A stretch of DNA of 64,000 bases from Marinisporobacter sp. (GTDB lineage: Bacteria; Bacillota; Clostridia; Peptostreptococcales; Thermotaleaceae), in assembly GCA_025210525.1 (NCBI GenBank), contig JAOARP010000058.1:1-64000 (forward strand), read 5' to 3'. Positions 61,878-64,000 of this stretch are shown here, piece after piece. A program made the position numbers and the translations under genes. Numbering within the stretch: position 1 is the first letter of the stretch; every line of letters begins with the position of its first letter. The notes under the pieces were generated by a model. The model was not told where the DNA came from, did not search any database, and saw nothing but the letters and a program-made list of their open reading frames with translations.

Positions 61878-62981
61878 ATGAAGGTATTAATTTCAGGAGG
61901 AGGCACAGGAGGTCATATCTATCCTGCAATCGCAATAGCAAATAAAATAAGAGAAGAAATAAAAGGCGTCCAAATCGTATTTGTAGGTACAAAAAAAGGA
62001 TTGGAAAGTGAGTTGGTACCTAAAGCAGGATACAAACTAGAAACCATTACAGTTAGTGGTTTTAAGAGAAAATTGTCTATAGATACTTTTGCTTCTATAA
62101 AAGATTTATTTATAGGAATAAAGGATGCTGCAAAAATAATAAAAAAATTCAAACCAGATTTAGTAATAGGTACTGGAGGATATGTTTGTGGACCTGTTGT
62201 TTTTATTGCTTCTTTGTTAAACATAAAAACAGTTATTCATGAACAAAATGTTATTCCAGGCATGACAAATAAGATACTTGGGAAATTTGTAAATAAAATA
62301 CTAATTAGTTTTGAAGAATCTAAACAATATTTTTCTAATAAAAAAAGTGTTGTAACAGGAAATCCTGTAAGAAAAGATTTTATAGATGTTGATAAAAAAG
62401 TATGTCGAAGAGCTTTAGGAATAGACCCTGATGCTTTTGTAGTAATGGCATTTGGAGGAAGTAGAGGGGCTAAAAAAATAAATGAAACTATGGCAAAAGT
62501 TGTAAGGAGTTTTAATGGACGAAAAAATATGCGATTGATTCTTGTTACAGGAAGTAAACATTATGAAGCTGTATTAAAAATGATCAATAAAAAAAGCTTT
62601 AAGATGCAAGAAAATATCAAGATTATGGAGTATGTTCATGATATGTCAAAATATATGGGAGCTAGTGATCTTGTTATCTGTAGAGCAGGCGCTATTACGC
62701 TTGCTGAGGTTACAGCTATGGGGCTACCCACGATTTTAATCCCATCTCCGTATGTAGCTAATAATCATCAGGAGTTTAATGCTAAAGTTTTAGAAAAAAA
62801 TGGGGCATCTATTTTATTAACGGAGAATGAATTAACAGATCAAAAGATTATTCGCTTATTAAATTTATTTTTAAGTGATAAAAAAAGCTTGAAGGAAATG
62901 AAAGTGAAAAGCAAAGAATTATCAAAACCAAATGCTACAGATATGATTTATACCAATATTTTAAATTTAATCAAATCATAA
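61878..62981 (+). CDS. murG: UDP-GlcNAc:lipid I N-acetylglucosaminyltransferase
   Basis: A 367-residue GT28 glycosyltransferase that makes lipid II at the inner membrane face. It has S-G-G-G-T-G-G-H-I-Y-P-A near residue 6, G-T-G-G-Y-V-C-G-P near 97, F-G-G-S-R-G-A near 192 and the UDP-sugar-binding C-R-A-G-A-I-T-L-A-E motif near 268. The ATG lies 4 bases after the ftsW/spoVE stop, behind TAGGAG. It is the last intact wall gene in the cluster; murA next to it is broken. Confidence 0.95.
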   Translation: MKVLISGGGTGGHIYPAIAIANKIREEIKGVQIVFVGTKKGLESELVPKAGYKLETITVSGFKRKLSIDTFASIKDLFIGIKDAAKIIKKFKPDLVIGTGGYVCGPVVFIASLLNIKTVIHEQNVIPGMTNKILGKFVNKILISFEESKQYFSNKKSVVTGNPVRKDFIDVDKKVCRRALGIDPDAFVVMAFGGSRGAKKINETMAKVVRSFNGRKNMRLILVTGSKHYEAVLKMINKKSFKMQENIKIMEYVHDMSKYMGASDLVICRAGAITLAEVTAMGLPTILIPSPYVANNHQEFNAKVLEKNGASILLTENELTDQKIIRLLNLFLSDKKSLKEMKVKSKELSKPNATDMIYTNILNLIKS

Positions 62982-63123
62982 AATGATTTTGTCTATCTGT
63001 TATGGGAACACCTTCGAGAATTATGCATAAAATAATTAGTATATTATCGATTCTTTATTTGATTATGAGGAAATTATGAAATGTAATCCTAGTATTTATG
63101 AATATATCTCGGAGGTGGAATAT

Positions 63124-63471
63124 GTGAGTAAGTTTCTTATAAGAGGAGGAAATGAGTTAAATGGAGAAATAAGAATTGGTGGAGCAAAAAATGCAGTTCT
63201 TCCGATCTTAGCAGCTACTCTTATGAATGGAGGAGAAAATATACTATTTGATTGTCCTAATCTTAGTGATGTGCATGCAATGATAGAAATATTAAAATCT
63301 ATTGGATGTAAAGTAACTTTTGACAAATATTCATTAAGCGTAGATTCTAGTACTCTTTCTTCTCATGAAATTCCAGAAAACTTAGTAAGAGAAATGAGAT
63401 CATCTATATTTTTGATGGGACCTATGCTGGCTCGATGTGGAAAGATCAAAATTAGTTATCCAGGTGGGTAA
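63124..63471 (+). pseudogene. murA: Truncated UDP-GlcNAc 1-carboxyvinyltransferase
   Basis: GTG at 63124 behind GGAGGTGG starts a MurA-like protein: F-L-I-R-G-G near residue 4, G-G-A-K-N-A-V-L-P near 19 and M-R-S-S-I-F-L-M-G-P near 93. The frame ends after 115 residues at S-Y-P-G-G, where normal MurA (about 417 residues) continues with the catalytic Cys of P-G-G-C. All three frames downstream lack MurA sequence, so this is a deletion or insertion junction at about 63468, not a frameshift. It cannot be functional. Another murA must exist elsewhere. Confidence 0.88.
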
Positions 63472-63626
63472 CTAACCTCATTGATACAAAAGGATTATTT
63501 GACATACATAAATACTTTCGTAAGAGTCTAAATGTAAAGCACGTAGAAGGTGCTGTTAATTTTAAAAGAAAAGGTGGACAAGCAAAGCCAACAAGAATTA
63601 AAGAGAAATATACAAGTTATTAAATA
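63472..63626 (+). other. Foreign coding tail fused to truncated murA
   Basis: A frame open from TAG at 63453 runs through the junction and gives about 50 residues starting near 63468 (V-T-N-L-I-D-T-K-G-L-F-D-I), basic towards the end (K-R-K-G-G-Q-A-K-P-T-R), stopping at TAA 63621. It has no start site and looks like the C-terminus of a larger protein brought in by the rearrangement. I do not recognise the family. Confidence 0.45.
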
Positions 63627-63637
63627 ATGCACCTGAC

Positions 63638-63668
63638 AAGCCACTGGATAACAGTGGTTTTTATTTTT
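63638..63668 (+). terminator. Rho-independent terminator
   Basis: A 9-bp stem AAGCCACTG / CAGTGGTTT (one G-U) followed by a U-rich run. It ends the broken murA region. Confidence 0.82.
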
Positions 63669-63712
63669 GCTATCTTTTCTACAGGAGATATCATTAGAAA
63701 AATAAATAATTA

Positions 63713-63766
63713 TTGACAGGAAGAAAAGTAAATGATAAAGTTTAATTGATAATAAATATCATTATC
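63713..63766 (+). promoter_or_regulatory. Promoter with Fur box
   Basis: TTGACA at 63713-63718 with a -10-like TAAAGT at 63736-63741 is followed by GATAATAAATATCATTATC (63748-63766). That sequence matches 16 of 19 positions of the classical Fur box. Iron-responsive repression of the downstream cysteine-rich peptide is expected. Confidence 0.82.
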
Positions 63767-63788
63767 GACTAAAGAAGGGGGAAATGAA

Positions 63789-63908
63789 ATGATAAAAAAT
63801 GTAAAAGCGTTCAATAAAAATGAGCAACAAAAAACGAAGGGAAGCTGTAGTTGCTCTGAATGTACTTGTGATAAGAACGGAAATTGTGGATGTAATAGAG
63901 GAAAATAG
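63789..63908 (+). CDS. Cysteine-rich small peptide (metallothionein-like)
   Basis: A 39-residue peptide with six cysteines in the C-terminal half as C-S-C-S-E-C-T-C and C-G-C, resembling a small metallothionein or metal-carrying peptide. There is no signal peptide. AAGGGGG lies 7 bases before the ATG. A near-consensus Fur box in its promoter links it to iron supply, and in many clostridia such genes lie by ferrous-iron transport genes; the next gene is cut by the window edge. The role is unproven. Confidence 0.75.
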   Translation: MIKNVKAFNKNEQQKTKGSCSCSECTCDKNGNCGCNRGK

Positions 63909-63973
63909 GTGTTAATGGGTTCCTAAAATATAGATAAAAAATAACGTTAGAATTGTTATAAGGATATTTTATT

Positions 63974-64000
63974 ATGAAAAATAATTTTCTAAATTTAGTT
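63974..64000 (+). CDS. Start of an unidentified gene (cut by window end)
   Basis: An ATG behind ATAAGGATATTTTATT opens a frame of nine codons (M-K-N-N-F-L-N-L-V) that runs off the window. Too little is visible to identify it. It could belong to the same Fur-controlled transcript as the cysteine-rich peptide 65 bases upstream. Confidence 0.35.

Noticed and set aside
63124-63620. murA interruption explained by a frameshift or a group II intron
   Set aside because: No frame after 63471 contains the next MurA residues, and the junction lacks the GUGYG-type intron start and any reverse transcriptase.

Overview
The window is AT-rich DNA from an endospore-forming, low-GC Gram-positive bacterium of the class Clostridia. 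The signs are a tricistronic spore-germination receptor operon, two small Spo0E-type phosphatases, a PASTA-bearing SpoVD-type transpeptidase in the cell-wall cluster, a T-box leader, a yjdF riboswitch, frequent TTG/GTG starts behind strong AGGAGG sites, and many U-tailed hairpin terminators. No rRNA or tRNA gene and no CRISPR array was seen. The genus cannot be fixed from the sequence alone. Layout: 1-5.4 kb is a histidine operon hisZ(partial)-G-C-B-H-A-F-IE with no hisD. 5.4-15.1 kb holds a small ferritin-like protein gene, a MocR-type regulator, a lipid kinase, the reverse-strand germination operon gerB-C-A, an M23 peptidase/bactofilin pair, a LacI-type regulator and a UPF0180 protein. 15.1-30 kb is mostly core functions: YgiQ radical SAM, DUF896, CheW, a DegS/DegU-like two-component pair, M18 aminopeptidase, LysR regulator, AlbA_2 protein, CDF transporter, HPRT, an iron-sulfur flavoprotein, PduL and a YgjP-type metalloprotease. 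30-39.7 kb is rich in regulation: a T-box controls an NSS-family amino-acid transporter; a Spo0E-like gene lies between inverted repeats; then come a formimidoylglutamase, a rhodanese lipoprotein, a PadR/CMD pair behind a palindromic operator, the yjdF riboswitch with its gene, azlCD behind a consensus promoter with three operator-like repeats, a TrmB-family regulator and AlaX. 39.7-44.95 kb is an accessory (defence) island between alaX and ychF. It carries an RloA/RloB (AbiL-like) pair, a decayed copy of the ychF 3' end, a decayed C-terminal piece that resembles the BREX protease BrxL, and a compact ABC-type ATPase + PIN-domain nuclease pair. I consider that pair the best candidate for a poorly described system. 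The 238-bp ychF duplication (about 87% identical by hand count) suggests the ATPase-PIN cassette arrived inside or beside ychF and brought a replacement 3' end with it. 44.9-64 kb is core again: ychF, a membrane-anchored chelatase-like protein, the YfmF/YfmH M16 pair, lgt, a second Spo0E-like gene, and the division/wall cluster mraZ-rsmH-ftsL-spoVD-murE-murF-mraY-murD-ftsW/spoVE-murG. This cluster ends in a murA truncated exactly before its catalytic cysteine, followed by foreign-looking sequence and a Fur-box-controlled cysteine-rich peptide.
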